This document shows positions 21,421 through 31,926 of a stretch of DNA of 64,000 bases, piece by piece (positions within the stretch are counted from its first letter, which is position 1; each line of letters begins with the position of its first letter). Source of the stretch: Candidula unifasciata. Lineage: Eukaryota > Mollusca > Gastropoda > Stylommatophora > Geomitridae. Location of the stretch: assembly GCA_905116865.2 (NCBI GenBank), contig CAJHNH020002665.1, positions 1 to 64,000 on the forward strand, read 5' to 3'. Made by a program: the position numbers and the translations under genes. The notes under the pieces were generated by a model. It was not told the origin of the DNA and searched no databases. It was given only the letters and a program-made list of their open reading frames with translations.

Positions 21421-21660
21421 TAGAAAGCTCAAAAGGGGGAATGGAAAAGATCCACACTAAAACATACGAATGTTTCGACCAATGTCTTCATCAACAAAGT
21501 ATTGAACACAACACAAACTGTGACTAGGAAAACTTCGGACAAGACAACAGAGATCATTTTTAATAATTTCATGTATGGTAGTGGCGCTGATGTTATTGAT
21601 GCCATATCTATTCTTGTCAACAAGGTTTAGCTCTATAGTCCCATACATGTGAACTTCTCT
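21421..21660 (-). other. Segment with hammerhead-ribozyme-like core
   Basis: On the minus strand at 21494-21461: TTGATGA, GAC-ATTG-GTC (stem II), GAAA, then ACAT-TCGT-ATGT (stem III) and a U at the cleavage position. This follows the type I hammerhead order, with only C3 changed to U in the core. Stem I pairing is not evident. The segment shares an AAAGCTCAA/AATGG flavour with the element at 14.0-14.25 kb. Its boundaries are unclear. Confidence 0.5.
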
Positions 21661-21848
21661 TGCTAGTGAGGTTTTTTCCTACTTAACTGATGCACGATAT
21701 TTTCTCCTGTTTCAAAGGTCTATGTCCGTGTATTGCATTGTCTTTCTTTTCTTCAAGCAACAAAATTAGCTATGTGTGCAAGCTTAGGTTCTAGAAATTC
21801 ACATTGCTGAGAAGCAATAGATCAACAAGTCGTCAATCAAGACAGCAT

Positions 21849-24165
21849 CTACAACAAGTTGGCTGTAGGCATGGTTTCTACTATGAAGACGTGTGTCTAC
21901 AACAAGTTGGCTATAGGCATGGTTTCTACTATGAAGACGTGTGTCTACAACAAGTTGGCTGTAGGCATGGTTACTACTATGAAGACGTGTGTCTACAACC
22001 TGTTTGCTGTAGGCATGGTTTCTACTATAAAGACGTGTGTCTACAACCTGTTGGCTGTAGGTATGGTTTCTACTATGAAGACGTGTGTCTACAACCTGTT
22101 GGCTGTAGGCATGGTTACTACTATGAAGACGTGTGTCTACAACCTGTTGGCTGTAGGCATGGTTACTACTATGAAGACGTGTGTCTACAACAAGTTGGCT
22201 GTAGGTATGGTTTCTACTATGAAGACGTGTGTCTACAACAAGTTGGCTGTAGGCATGGTTTCTACTATGAAGACGTGTGTCTACAACAAGTTGGCTGTAG
22301 GTATGGTTTCTACTATGAAGACGTGTGTCTACAACAAGTTGGCTGTAGGTATGGTTTCTACTATGAAGACGTGTGTCTACAACCTGTTGGCTGTAGGCAT
22401 GGTTACTACTATGAAGACGTGTGTCTACAACAAGTTGGCTGTAGGCATGGTTTTTACTATGAAGACGTGTGTCTACAACAAGTTGGCTGTAGGCATGGTT
22501 TCTACTATGAAGACGTGTGTCTACAACAAGTTGGCTGTAGGCATGGTTTCTACTATGAAGACGTGTGTCTACAACCTGTTGGCTGTAGGCATGGTTTCTA
22601 CTATGAAGACGTGTGTCTACAACCTGTTGGCTGTAGGCATGGTTACTACTATGAAGACGTGTGTCTACAACAAGTTGGCTGTAGGCATGGTTTTTACTAT
22701 GAAGACGTGTGTCTACAACAAGTTGGCTGTAGGCATGGTTTCTACTATGAAGACGTGTGTCTACAACAAGTTGACTGTAGGTATGGTTTCTACTATGAAG
22801 ACGTGTGTCTACAACAAGTTGGCTGTAGGCATGGTTTCTACTATGAAGACGTGTGTCTACAACCTGTTGGCTGTAGGTATGGTTTCTACTATGAAGACGT
22901 GTGTCTACAACAAGTTGGCTGTAGGCATGGTTTCTACTATGAAGACGTGTGTCTACAACCTGTTGGCTGTAGGCATGGTTTCTACTATGAAGACGTGTGT
23001 CTACAACCTGTTGGCTGTAGGCATGGTTTCTACTATGAAGACGTGTGTCTACAACAAGTTGGCTGTAGGCATGGTTTCTACTATGAAGACGTGTGTCTAC
23101 AACCTGTTGGCTGTAGGCATGGTTTCTACTATGAAGACGTGTGTCTACAACCTGTTGGCTGTAGGCATGGTTTCTACTATGAAGACGTGTGTCTACAACC
23201 TGTTGGCTGTAGGCATAGTTTCTACTATGAAGACGTGTGTCTACAACAAGTTGGCTGTAGGCATGGTTTTTACTATGAAGACGTGTGTCTACAACAAGTT
23301 GGCTGTAGGCATGGTTTCTACTATGAAGACGTGTGTCTACAACCTGTTGGCTGTAGGCATGGTTTCTACTATGAAGACGTGTGTCTACAACAAGTTGGCT
23401 GTAGGCATGGTTTCTACTATGAAGACGTGTGTCTACAACCTGTTGGCTGTAGGCATGGTTTCTACTATGAAGACGTGTGTCTACAACAAGTTGGCTGTAG
23501 GCATGGTTTCTACTATGAAGACGTGTGTCTACAACCTGTTGGCTGTAGGCATGGTTTCTACTATGAAGACGTGTGTCTACAACCTGTTGGCTGTAGGCAT
23601 GGTTTCTACTATGAAGACGTGTGTCTACAACAAGTTGGCTGTAGGCATGGTTTCTACTATGAAGACGTGTGTCTACAACCTGTTGGCTGTAGGCATGGTT
23701 TCTACTATGAAGACGTGTGTCTACAACCTGTTGGCTGTAGGCATGGTTTCTACTATGAAGACGTGTGTCTACAATCTGTTTGCTGTAGGCATGGTTTCTA
23801 CTATGAAGACGTGTGTCTACAACCTGTTGGCTGTAGGCATGGTTTCTACTATGAAGACGTGTGTCTACAACAAGTTGGCTGTAGGCATGGTTTCTACTAT
23901 GAAGACGTGTGTCTACAATCTGTTTGCTGTAGGCATGGTTTCTACTATGAAGACGTGTGTCTACAACCTGTTGGCTGTAGGCATGGTTTCTACTATAAAG
24001 ACGTGTGTCTACAACCTGTTGGCTGTAGGCATGGTTTCTACTATGAAGACGTGTGTCTACAACCTGTTGGCTGTAGGCATGGTTTCTACTATGAAGACGT
24101 GTGTCTACAACAAGTTGGCTGTAGGCATGGTTTCTACTATGAAGACGTGTGTCTACAACCTGTTT
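21849..24165. repeat. 48-bp minisatellite, ~48 units
   Basis: Unit GTTGGCTGTAGGCATGGTTT + CTACTATGAAGACGTGTGTC + TACAACAA, or CTACAACCT in the alternative class. Units differ mainly at the AAG/CTG switch and at the T/A/C after GGTT. Because 48 is a multiple of three and the unit lacks stops in two plus frames and one minus frame, reading frames of 777, 797 and 808 codons run through it. That alone does not make it coding. It starts about 200 bp from the hammerhead-like segment. Confidence 0.97.
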
Positions 24166-24282
24166 TACTTCTTTCAGTTGCAGTGCTATTAATCTGAATT
24201 TACTGTGCGTTTCCCCTTTGTTCACATACGTTTACATTACCTTCTTTGTCCAGTATACGTGTAAGTAAACGACTCTTTTAAC

Positions 24283-24432
24283 CACTTTAGGCCAGTTGGG
24301 CATATAGAGCTTCACCTATATTTGGCAAAACTAACCGGCGCTCTTTGGGTGATGTGGTAAACGCAACACTTACCACCTTTACAACCAAGGGCTTATCCTG
24401 GTACACATTTAAGGCTAGGATGACCTACCGAA
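24283..24432 (-). mobile_element. SINE family A body fragment
   Basis: AGGCCAGTTGGGCATATAGA, GGTGATGTGGTAAACGC and CTGGTACACATTTAAGGCT match the body of the other copies. The tRNA-like head is missing. Confidence 0.75.
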
Positions 24433-24689
24433 TGGGTGTGGAAGTTAAACGTTTTGGACGGCATTGATAAGAAAGAACAGCTAGAACAGGTGTGTTAATA
24501 ACTATACAAAATATTTGAAGAGACAGACTGAGGAAAGCAACAAGAGAGTTTTTCTGACAACGTGTTATCTGCCTCCTCTACTTCACTGTCTCTTTAGCCG
24601 GGGGAGATATGAGGTTCTGCTTCTTGCGTTGCTGACCACCTAGGCCATAGTCACGCATGCTGAGGAGGAACAGAACCACTGGTGTCGTA

Positions 24690-24940
24690 AAAGGAGAAAA
24701 TTGAGGATGTTTACCCGGAAATTGGAGCACAGCTGCATCAGAGGTGAGGAATCAACAGTCTGCATAGAAGTAAGCTGGATCATCTGTAAAATAAAATGGA
24801 ATCACACGCTTAATACGAGCCCTGGAACAAAACTTAAATGTCCTGAAGTGGACGAACAACCAGCACTTTCGGTTCCAGTTTGCCGAATGTGAAGAAGAAG
24901 AGGAAGACATGCTTGTTAGGCCCGTGGGTCAATTCTTCTC
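24690..24940 (+). mobile_element. Repeat family B fragments
   Basis: 24700-24895 reads in the orientation opposite to the 14.6-kb copy (CAACAGTCTGCATAGAAG, GTGGACGAACAACCAGCACT, then GAAGAAGAAGAGG). 24899-24935 carries a short piece (GACATGCTTGTTAGGCCC) in the other orientation. A rearranged copy. Confidence 0.65.
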
Positions 24941-25189
24941 TTCTCTCCTTCGCCCAAAACCAGGCCCTTAACCCAGAGTGGGAGCATCTATAGATGACAT
25001 TTCTACATTGCATATGAGCATCCAATGTATCGACTGCTGCCAACTGAACAGGATTTGAGTGGGGCAAAACTGTAGCGGGAATTTCGATCTTTAGTATTGA
25101 CCCTCTAGATTCTGTACCACTGTTGTGGGTATCAGCGTACACATTTTAGAAACAGACTCTTCTTTTTCTAAGCTTTTACTGGTTGTCAA

Positions 25190-25260
25190 GACCAGAGGAA
25201 AGTTTTGGTTGTTCGCCCACTCCCGCTACATTCCAATGTTCTCTATTTTCAGACAGTCAT
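25190..25260 (-). mobile_element. Repeat family B, short fragment
   Basis: AAAGTTTTGGTTGTTCGCCC + ACTCCCGCTACATTCC matches the part of family B next to the GAA tail. Confidence 0.5.
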
Positions 25261-25704
25261 ATAGTTGGTACTTGTCAGAGATGCCTATGAATCTGATCCA
25301 CAATCCCAACATAATATTTTCAGCTTTCCTTTCACCAGGAGTTTTTGTATGAAGCTACGAGTGGTAACTATCTAATATAACCTTCTCCATACACACAAAG
25401 AACAAGTTATTACTGTGTCACCTTCGACTGTCACGTTATAGCCCACAGTACACATTATTATTGTTTCCTTCTGTGTAACACACGTGTGTGATATACGGCC
25501 ACACTTGACAACCTACTAATGTGTCTCTCTCTCTCTCTTCCACAGACCGCTGTATTAGGGCCCCTCCTCTAGAAAGCTAATATAACCCCACCTGACCCCA
25601 CTTAAATGTAATGAATTTTTTTTTTAAATCCAGAAGCCATGAGTTGTTAACCCTTAGACTCGGTATTATGGATATCGCAATATCAGCACATCCGGTTTGC
25701 AGTT

Positions 25705-25880
25705 CAGGCTTATTTCTATGCAGACTGTTGGTTCCTCGCCTGTAAGTTACATGCACTCTGCCTTCAAAGAAAAACCATAAATATTAGACTCTTACGACAT
25801 GCTTGTTAGAGTGCAATGGATCTAATCTACCCCCCCCCCCCTACAATAGGGCTCTGAAACATACACGGTGAGGAAAACCT
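25705..25880 (-). mobile_element. Repeat family B half copy
   Basis: GCAGACTGTTGGTTCCTCGC, ACTCTTACGACATGCTTG and CTACAATAGGGCTCTGAAAC match the head half of the 14.6- and 60.6-kb copies. A C run interrupts it. Confidence 0.7.
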
Positions 25881-25884
25881 TATT

Positions 25885-27076
25885 TAATAATTAATATTTT
25901 AAATGTGGTTATAAGCGGTAAACAGTAATAATAATATAATAATGATAATTTTTTAAATTTCGCACGTAATAAGGCTTCAGCCCCCTGAACACGCCCTTTA
26001 TTCCCCTATTATATAATATAAGCCGCCCCCTCCCTTTTGTGATATCTCTGTGGCTGCATCCATTCACTGAATATATAATGTTGTCTGGTCCACATCATTG
26101 TCCACATAAACTAGGTAACTAACTTCCTATTATCTTTGCTGGAAATATTCAGTTAGTTAGGGGAAATATAAAACTGCTACCCTATTTTAACTGACCACGC
26201 TAACAATTCAAAGACAAAATAAAATAAATAATAAAATGAAACAACTTTAGCGAACTAGGATTGCACTTTAGATATATGTTCACGCCGAATATATTAGTTT
26301 TAATGCAGTTTTGTGTGTGTAAATAAACACAAAATAATGCTAAGTAAAGTTATACGAAGAATTAATTCGCAAATAATGAGACAGAATTACAACCAGAGCA
26401 AATGAGACCCGACAAGTTAAATAGTCTAGAAATGATATCCGCCGTGCTGATATCAGCGGCTAGTCAGATTAACGGGAGATTTAAGTGCCATATTTGGCTC
26501 GCTGATGATTACGTGTCTGCTAGCATGACTCTGAAACATGGCGGAACCCATCTGTTCTGACGTTTCCCGGAGATGACCGGAGATACTCGACTAGACCAAA
26601 CAAATGTCATAACTAAGAACTTCCTGTCCCGAGCAATAAACATAATGCGAGTCATAATTTATGCAGGGCGTGCACATGGATACAGATGTTGAAATGGTTT
26701 AACAAACTGCACGCGCTGAGCTCTTGCAGACAGACTAGCCCCATTTTACATAACCTGCTTCTCAAAAACAGATATTTCTATTTTCAGCAGACTTTACCAT
26801 AACTATACCTGGCAAGTGTCTTCGGTCTCATTGCCTTGTATTTGGTCACATAACACTAACTTTTATGTTCATTATATTTAAGTTTGTCTCTCTTGCTGGT
26901 TTTCATCTGTCTTTGACAGCTTCGATGATTTTTTAATATCTTGAGTTTACACATACAGTGAGTACGATGATGAACTATAAGAAATATTCTCAATGAATTA
27001 GTGCAAATCCAGTTAATCTCTTCGCATGTCGTAATGCTTGGCTAAATTTAAAACACAAACACTATTATCAAGTTTA
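25885..27076. other. No recognisable feature
   Basis: About 1.2 kb without gene, transposon end or tandem array. It holds a short GCTGATATCAGC palindrome near 26448. Confidence 0.5.
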
Positions 27077-27084
27077 GTTATTAT

Positions 27085-28069
27085 TAAGGCTGTACCGAAG
27101 AGTGATTTTCACTATTCAGCCGAATACGAATAGCGGGACCAAATAGTCGACCGAATACGAATACGAATAGTGTATCATCATCATCAGGTGCCTTGCCGAC
27201 TAGCGTGGGCGAATATGCCTCACCACAATCTGCAATCTTCTGCAGCATGTATCAGTTCGTGTGCTGACACATCTCCATGCATTGCAACAAGACTGTCAAG
27301 AATGTTCTTTCGTTGGCTTCCTCTATCCCTCCTTCTACAAATCTTTCTAGTGGTCACCACATGTTCCTTTTTTCCTTTTCTCGTAACATGGCTGAAAAAT
27401 GATGACTGTCTCCTTCTGATGTCTGTGATTAGTTGTCTTCGGGCTCCCGTCTGTAAAACCACATCTCTGAGACCTCAAGAAATTGTTTGGCCTGCCTACC
27501 GATTGTCCAGGAGTCGCATTGCCTTTAAATATAAGTGCTTACTTGACGAGGCTAACAGTTACTACTGTACCGACCACATTTTCCACTTTAAAAATTTAAG
27601 CCAAAATGTAATCACAACCTTACTTATCGGATGCACCTTCACGAATACAGATGAAGGATCAGTCGCACCTCGAGATAAATACAAAGACAATTTTTAGCAC
27701 GCTGTGGTTGGCATTTAAATGCATTATGATACACTTTGAGTGTGAAACAATGGAAAAAAAACTTTCTTCGACAGTGGATAGAAAAGACAATTTAAATTTA
27801 ACTTTTAAGTATCTTCATGCCTTTTTTAATAATGTCACAATTTATAGCCGACTTTTGTTGATTTTCGCCAGCTGCTGTACCAAGCCGGGTCACAGTTTGC
27901 CCCGCTACGACAGACTTAGGCAACAGCAACTATTGTGTTAACGAGAGAGTTATATCAGTCCAACTCATTGTATACAAAACGGGTGTAAGGGAACCACTAT
28001 TCGTATTCGGCCCTAACGCAAGTATTCGACCGCGAAGCGAATACGAAGCGAATATTCGGTACAGCCCTA
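27085..28069. mobile_element. hAT-type non-autonomous element with nested LINE
   Basis: Terminal inverted repeats TAAGGCTGTACCGAA (left) and TTCGGTACAGCCCTA (right), with a perfect 8-bp target duplication GTTATTAT (27077-27084 and 28070-28077). Eight bases is the hAT signature. Subterminal GCGAATACGAA motifs recur at both ends. A LINE 3' end (27177-27530) lies inside. The remaining interior has no convincing transposase. A solo end of the same family lies at 35430-35523. Confidence 0.7.
27177..27530 (-). pseudogene. LINE ORF2 3' fragment
   Basis: The minus frame gives TGARRQLITDIRRRQSSFFS, VTTRKICRRRDRG and NILDSLVAMHGDVSAHEL, collinear with 31925-32300. It is 5'-truncated and inserted in the hAT-type element. 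Confidence 0.8.
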
Positions 28070-28084
28070 GTTATTATGTTCTTC

Positions 28085-28560
28085 CTTTCTACTGTTATAT
28101 CATTGGGCCCCTCTACATAGTTGTCATTAACCGTTTTCGGTTTTTTGGAGCAATAATAAGGTTTAATTTCATGCAAAATTATCAACAACAACTGATGTTG
28201 TTTATGAGCCCAAAACATAGCTCCGAATGAAATCGCGTGTACTTGTAGCTAAGTTTTCTTATAGACAGCTGTTCGTGCTAGTCACAGTGGCTATTGCTCT
28301 GATTAATATACAACACAGAGCACAATCTAAGGCTCTCCTTTGAAATGAAAAAGACGACACTGTGAGCACCAGGAGAAACGGCTAAGAAGCTTTTACAAGC
28401 TATGTTTAAAAAGAATACTTGACATTAAGTGGCAAGGCAAGATCACAACACTGAGCAATTGGAAAGAGCAGGTACTAAAACAGTTTTCTCAGGAATTTGT
28501 CTACAAAAGCTAATATAGCTGGGTCACACCTAGAGAATAAAAAAAAAGGGGGGGGGGGGG
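28085..28560. other. No recognisable feature; G run at 28548-28562
   Basis: Intergenic DNA ending in an A/G homopolymer run. Confidence 0.5.
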
Positions 28561-28599
28561 GTTGCGGAGTCCCTATTTTGAATTAAAGACGGGTAGAAG

Positions 28600-28905
28600 A
28601 TGTCGAGGCCAAGCTTTAGTACGATAAGAAGATGTGTGCAAACGGGACATGAATGAAACAGGTGTTGAGGTGGACTGTGAGAACAGAATGCCATGAACTG
28701 TGTTGTGTGGAGGGGTCACATGAGAAGGGAATGAGAATGAAGGGTTCAATGAGTGCAGAAATAATGAGAGATGAGTGTCTGAGAAGACACATACTAAATA
28801 CAAAGGTTGACAACAACGGTACTAAAAACCTGTGCGATAATTGTGGAAGACTTTTCTTAACGTTGGCGGGTTTTACTAGTCACACTCGCCATGGGCTGTG
28901 AGTCC
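28600..28905 (+). pseudogene. LINE ORF2 C-terminal zinc-finger fragment
   Basis: A plus frame ending at 28901 carries CDNCGRLFLTLAGFTSHTRH, a C2H2 pattern (CxxC...HxxxH) seen at the C-terminus of several non-LTR ORF2 proteins. The preceding text (VDCENRMP, EEGSHEKG-like, RRHILNTK) is degraded. A host zinc-finger exon is less likely given a single finger and the LINE-rich setting. Confidence 0.5.
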
Positions 28906-28994
28906 TATGCCGTCTAATAGCACAGTATAACACTATCGTCTGGAAAGACAGAAAGCTGACAACAGCAACAAAAACTAAGGATATATATGCTTGT

Positions 28995-29050
28995 TTTCGT
29001 GTGTGTGTGTGTAAGTGTGCGTGTGTTTGTGTGCCTGAGTGTGCGTGTGA
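28995..29050. repeat. (TG)n microsatellite, interrupted
   Basis: GT dinucleotides interspersed with GC and GA. Confidence 0.85.
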
Positions 29051-29162
29051 AACATACAAACATGTAGTTGGTATGTTAACACAGTGACACCAATTATAAA
29101 TATCCCAAATAAATCGTTTGATGGTGAGTTTTTGCAATATGCCATTGTCGAAATGTTCACAA

Positions 29163-29405
29163 AGCTATAGGTTAGTTGCGTATCCTTTACAGGACGTTGC
29201 AAAACCAACCCCAACAGCCCCTGGCTGTTGTGTGGTTTTTCTAGGCAAATTTACGTCCAGTAGTTTGTCATTGCTTCTGGACGGTCGGCTTTCTTGATAC
29301 CACTGTCGAAACCAACGTAAGGCGCATGGCCCGCAGCTGGGATCAAACCCGGCATCCCGGCGTTACGAAGCGTTCGCATCGACTTAGCCACAGAGCCGAC
29401 TCACA
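29163..29405 (-). mobile_element. SINE family C, full copy
   Basis: On the minus strand the tRNA-like head (GTCGGCTCTGTGGCTAAGTC, B box GGGTTTGATCCC) is followed by TTGGTTTCGACAGTGG, a CAAACTACTGGACGT segment, and the tail CGTCCTGTAAAGGATACGCA + ACTAAC. Collinear with 63706-63972. Confidence 0.8.
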
Positions 29406-29409
29406 AAGT

Positions 29410-30200
29410 TATAGAAAGGCGACAACTAGCCAGCAGCATCTAGAACGTGGCAGTTCGACAGTGATAGCTGCTGCTCTATCAGCCTGGCCCGATTCCTTGA
29501 CAGAACTGTCCATTTCACTGGACATTTCACTGGACATTTCACTGGACACTCGGAGACAGAAGCAAGCTGTCAATTACGGTGGGTACAATTCAGCATTGTA
29601 AATTAGTAGGCACCACTTGAGCAATAAAATACATACCTAAAATATGAAAGCAAACCTTGAACTACGTTGGATAACAACTATGAGACAACGATATTACAAG
29701 AAATCTCCATTTCTTATCATTTAGACTTCAAAAACGGGATATTGAATCAATGGATCGGTGAAGCAATTTATGGCTGATATCAAGAATAAAGTAGCATGAT
29801 CGCTCGATTTCCCACACAATTCAATGGCTGTGTTCGCCTAAACCGTATCAAAAGGCCAAATGGCTACAAATTGGCGCATAATCCAACCAGACTCCATGAT
29901 CAAAGGAACTCTCCTGATATAGACATGTCAACGGTTAACGAACTCTCTGATGCTTGAAGTTGTCAAAAAGTATCAATAAGAGAAGTTGATATGACTGACT
30001 GATTGAATAATTGATTAGTATATAATCTTCTTCGTGGGTCCCAAAAAAATAATGTGAATTTATATATGGCACTAACATAAACAACAAGCATGACAAAAGC
30101 GTTGGCATTAGCAGCAGCAGTGGCAGTAGCAGCAGTCGTTGCAGCATTGTAGTAGTGCTGGTGGTGGAGTTGATAGCATTAGATGTAGTCAAAAAGTGAA
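29410..30200. other. No gene seen; short 15-bp triplication at 29507-29552
   Basis: TTTCACTGGACATTTCACTG-type triplication only. A trinucleotide (GCA/GTA) patch lies at 30105-30170. Confidence 0.5.
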
Positions 30201-30202
30201 AG

Positions 30203-30330
30203 ACCTTTTCCCACAACCTCAAGCGTCTGTGGGCGTACAGTGCTAGAACTATATTTTATAGACAAATTTGGACTTCTTGGGTGATGTGGTCAACATAACA
30301 TCGGTCGCTAAATCGGCAGGCGAATATCTA
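30203..30330 (-). mobile_element. SINE family A body fragment
   Basis: CCCACAACCTCAAGCGTCTG, TTGGGTGATGTGGTCAACAT and a CGGTCGC segment match the start of the minus-oriented bodies at 50.2 and 63.4 kb. Confidence 0.65.
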
Positions 30331-30431
30331 GATGTAATGTCGAAAGACCATTTCACAAAGACCTTCAGAAAACACATACTGATTTAAGTTATGAAGTAGC
30401 GACCAAAATAATTGTATGGATGGGGATCGAC

Positions 30432-30895
30432 ACAACATGAGGAACTGTATTAAAGGGACGCGTTAACATGAGGAACTGTATTAAAGGGACGCGTTAACAT
30501 GAGTAACTGTATTAAAGGGACGCGTCAACATGAGGAACTGTATGAAAGGGACGCGTCAACAAGAGGAACTGTATTAGAGGGACGCGTCAACATGAGGAAC
30601 TGTATTAAAGGGACGCGTCAACAAGAGGAACTGTATTAAAGGGAAGCGTCAACAAGAGGAACTGTATTAGAGGGACGCGTCAACATGATGAACTGTATTA
30701 AAGGGAAGCGTCAACATGAGGAACTGTGTTAAAGGGACGCGTCAACAAGAGGAACTGTATTAGAGGGACGCGTCAACATGAGGAACTGTATTAGAGGGAC
30801 GAGTCAACATGAGGAACTGTATTAAAGGGAAGCGTCAACATGAGGAACTGTATTACAGGGACGCGTCTACAAGAGGAACTGTATTAAAGTTAATT
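30432..30895. repeat. 31-bp minisatellite, ~15 units
   Basis: Unit GGACGCGTCAACATGAGGAA + CTGTATTAAAG, with CAAGAGG, TTAGAGG and GGAAGCG variants. It is bounded on the right by TTAATTAGGAC and then a (GA)n tract. Confidence 0.95.
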
Positions 30896-30944
30896 AGGAC
30901 AGTTTAGAACCACTGATGTAGATAACGGCAGTCTGACTGAGAGT

Positions 30945-31017
<73 letters not shown>

Positions 31018-31018
31018 T
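30945..31018. repeat. (GA)n microsatellite
   Basis: About 70 bp of near-pure GA. Confidence 0.95.
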
Positions 31019-31019
31019 T

Positions 31020-31640
31020 AAGATACAGACGACAGGAGTAGTTTGCATAGTATGTGGAAATTAAATAGGTGAAAGAGAAAAGATACTTAATGCACTTAAA
31101 ATATTTAGCTCTTACACCTAGTGAGTGCTCATGTGTGGAGCTACAATACGGAGAAGAGCAACGAAAATAATTATTAATAAACTATATTTCCAGTGAATCA
31201 AGAGGTGAAGAAAAGATGATGGTATTGCATAGGACACAAATTAGGACAACCTAAAAACAATATAACTAGACTGTCAGTTCATCGGAACCAGCCAGAGCTA
31301 TAAAAAGATGTAGACCAAAAACACGCAAAGAAGGGAGCTGACTAGAGAAATTTAAAAAAAGAAAAGAAATGGGAGAACATGGGAACTGCTGCAGGCGATA
31401 GCAATTAGATGACGTTAGATGGTTGAGCGCCTACGCTCCACCGGGAGATAGGTTACAGAAGTATAACAGTTTCCAAAGCGTCGCGCAGGTAGCAAAATGT
31501 GGAAAGAATCACTCAAGTCAGCGGTGACAAGACTAGGAAAGACAGAGGTTTTAAAGCGTTGGAAATAAGGAATACCTGACACCCCTGAATCACGACGAGG
31601 CACAAATGGGAAGGGAAGACACTCTATATGTGGGCCTGGC
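31020..31640. other. No convincing feature
   Basis: 31030-31430 gives a few LINE-tail-like words on the plus strand (MGTAAGDS-like, RRNLK), but too little to call. Confidence 0.4.
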
Positions 31641-31764
31641 TTTGTTACTTGTAAGATATATATATATACCCTAGTAGTCAGTGACTACGGTGAGCTTCCG
31701 GCGGCCATCAAAGAGAGACAATGTATCGAAGAAACTATTCGCGAGAATAGCAGAAGCCATAACA

Positions 31765-31795
<31 letters not shown>

Positions 31796-31926
31796 CGTGA
31801 AGTGAGTGTGTATATGTAGTGTATACATGTTAAATATATATATATATATTAAATATGTATGAAACATGTTTACAGACATGTATATTGTATACATCTGTGT
31901 GTGTATATATATATATGTATATATAT
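31765..31926. repeat. (TA)n/(TG)n microsatellites
   Basis: Several TATATA and GTGTGT tracts. The last one abuts the 3' end of the LINE that follows. Confidence 0.9.

Noticed and set aside
21799..24225. Three very long overlapping frames (777-808 codons) as protein genes
   Set aside because: They are produced by a 48-bp repeat without stops in those frames; there is no signal of a start, splice site or selection favouring one frame.
27170..27697. 175-codon plus frame as a gene
   Set aside because: It is antisense to a LINE ORF2 tail for most of its length; the rest has no family signature.
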